Source of the DNA: Bacillota bacterium
GTDB lineage: Bacteria > Bacillota > Bacilli > Alicyclobacillales > Alicyclobacillaceae
Direction: 5' to 3'
Assembly (NCBI GenBank): GCA_021820805.1
Contig: JAKADF010000182.1
Span: 1-6,896, forward strand
Length of the DNA: 6,896 nt
The notes beneath the pieces are model-generated. The model saw only the letters and a program-made list of their open reading frames with translations, had not been told where the DNA came from and ran no database searches. The translations under genes and the position numbers were made by a program. Shown here piece by piece: positions 6,188 through 6,896 of the stretch; within the stretch, counting starts at the first letter, position 1; the number at the start of each line of letters is the position of its first letter.

Positions 6188-6865
6188 TTAATTACTTGGC
6201 ATCCAGATTTTTGTTTCAAGGCCAAAATCACTAGTCTCCAAGTCTGCTTCTGCTAAGCCGCGAAGATACATATGCGCCAAGGCCACATATGCTCTCTGTT
6301 GCAATTTAGTGCTACTTTGTTCGACGATATTCCGAATTGTGAGAGGCCCTTTTTTAATGAACTCCTGAATAAGACGAATGTCTTCATCGGTTGTAGCTTT
6401 TCGTGCCAAGAAAAGAATTCGTTTTTTATTAAAAAGGCTTTGCGGATTGGCATAAATCTCACGTTCGGTAACAATATGGTAATTGTAACCATTCAAGTTA
6501 CACCATTCTTTCTGTAAGGCTGTTTGTTTGATTGATCTCTCTGACTTAAAAGGTGAGTTCGGATCCAGTTCAAACGAATATTTCACCTCTACGAACCTTT
6601 CCTCACCGTTTGCATGCAACTCCCAAAAATCAAGGATGGAATGATTAACCTTATCACCTTGCCTAAGAGCTATACGAATTGGTTGTTCACAAAATCTCGT
6701 AACACATGGATTGGTTTCAATTCGAAGCCAGTGGTCATATTCTAAGTTGCTGTTCAAATTTACCTGCCGATTCAGTTTCAAGCTAGGCGCACTGTTTCCG
6801 CTGCCCCAAAATGTCCGAAAGATGACGGAATTGCCTGTCACAATATAGACGGATACAATGTCCAT
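6188..6865 (-). CDS. tnsA: TnsA-like endonuclease subunit of the transposase
   Basis: TnsA cuts the 5' strands at the transposon ends, which allows full cut-and-paste excision together with TnsB. It has a restriction-enzyme-like fold. Visible catalytic residues are Glu42 (NLEYDHW), Asp79 (SILDF) and Glu93/Lys95 (FVEVK), matching the E-D-K set of Tn7 TnsA. The segment TNPCVTRFCEQPIRI (51-65) is also typical. Residues from about 170 form the predicted C-terminal winged-helix domain that contacts TnsC. At 225 aa it is somewhat shorter than Tn7 TnsA (273). The start is uncertain: no ribosome site precedes the ATG at 6865, and the frame stays open to the window edge (10 further codons). The true start may therefore lie outside the window. 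A 131-bp gap separates it from tnsB, unlike the tight spacing of the later genes. Confidence 0.9.
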   Translation of the reverse strand: MDIVSVYIVTGNSVIFRTFWGSGNSAPSLKLNRQVNLNSNLEYDHWLRIETNPCVTRFCEQPIRIALRQGDKVNHSILDFWELHANGEERFVEVKYSFELDPNSPFKSERSIKQTALQKEWCNLNGYNYHIVTEREIYANPQSLFNKKRILFLARKATTDEDIRLIQEFIKKGPLTIRNIVEQSSTKLQQRAYVALAHMYLRGLAEADLETSDFGLETKIWMPSN

Positions 6866-6896
6866 ATATTCTATTCTATGAAAGGAAAAGACGCCC

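Larger units (their letters stand above)
1311..6896. mobile_element. Tn7-like transposon (partial; one end and the tnsABC-tniQ operon)
   Basis: The element is defined on the left by a TGT terminus plus an array of TnsB-type sites. Inside it is the four-gene operon tnsA-tnsB-tnsC-tniQ on the minus strand. The right boundary is beyond the window. The operon's 3' end faces the visible end, about 336 bp away, with no cargo between. In canonical Tn7 the tns operon starts near the right end and reads inward, so the visible end should be the one distal to tnsA. Cargo, if any, lies beyond tnsA. The element could also be almost cargo-free, because only 31 bp upstream of tnsA are visible. Transposition genes A, B and C look intact; the target selector is interrupted. 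Confidence 0.85.

Noticed and set aside
6253..6517. Open frames on both strands overlapping tnsA
   Set aside because: TnsA catalytic motifs are in a different frame; these frames show no motif or ribosome site.
6866..6896. Second transposon end upstream of tnsA
   Set aside because: No inverted TnsB-type motif or ACA tip is visible in the 31 bp available.

Overview
The window carries most of a Tn7-like transposon next to a tyrosine-recombinase gene. All convincing genes lie on the minus strand. AT-rich DNA, strong AGGAGG-type ribosome sites and TTG or GTG starts point to a Bacillota (Bacillales-like) host. I cannot name the genus, nor say whether the flank is chromosome, plasmid or phage.

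Layout, left to right. Positions 1-1310 are flanking DNA: an intact tyrosine recombinase (81-1208) with a terminator behind it (about 10-42). In front of it is a Xer/dif-shaped inverted repeat (1240-1273) abutting the probable -10 box. A Tn7-type end begins at 1311 with TGT, followed after the Tn7 spacing by GACA and an array of four same-direction, 21-bp TnsB-type sites (1319-1488). A strong hairpin terminator (1544-1570) closes the transposition operon. The operon runs leftward toward this end in the order tnsA (6188-6865), tnsB (4080-6056), tnsC (3074-4057), tniQ/tnsD (1647-3074). The second end is not in the window.

How the genes work together: TnsA (endonuclease, 5' strand) and TnsB (DDE transposase, 3' strand) would form the heteromeric cut-and-paste transposase. 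TnsC is the AAA+ regulator linking it to the target. TniQ/TnsD would choose the target. TnsA, B and C look intact with all catalytic residues. The tniQ gene is broken by a single in-frame TAA (2748-2750) just before its zinc fingers, with no other damage over 476 codons. It is therefore a very recent loss, a recoded stop, or a sequence error.

Most interesting point: the transposon end lies only 37 bp from a Xer-type core site in front of a tyrosine-recombinase gene. This recalls Tn5053/Tn402 elements, which insert at plasmid resolution (res) sites, and suggests that this TniQ-dependent element may seek a tyrosine-recombinase site. That idea is inference from one junction.
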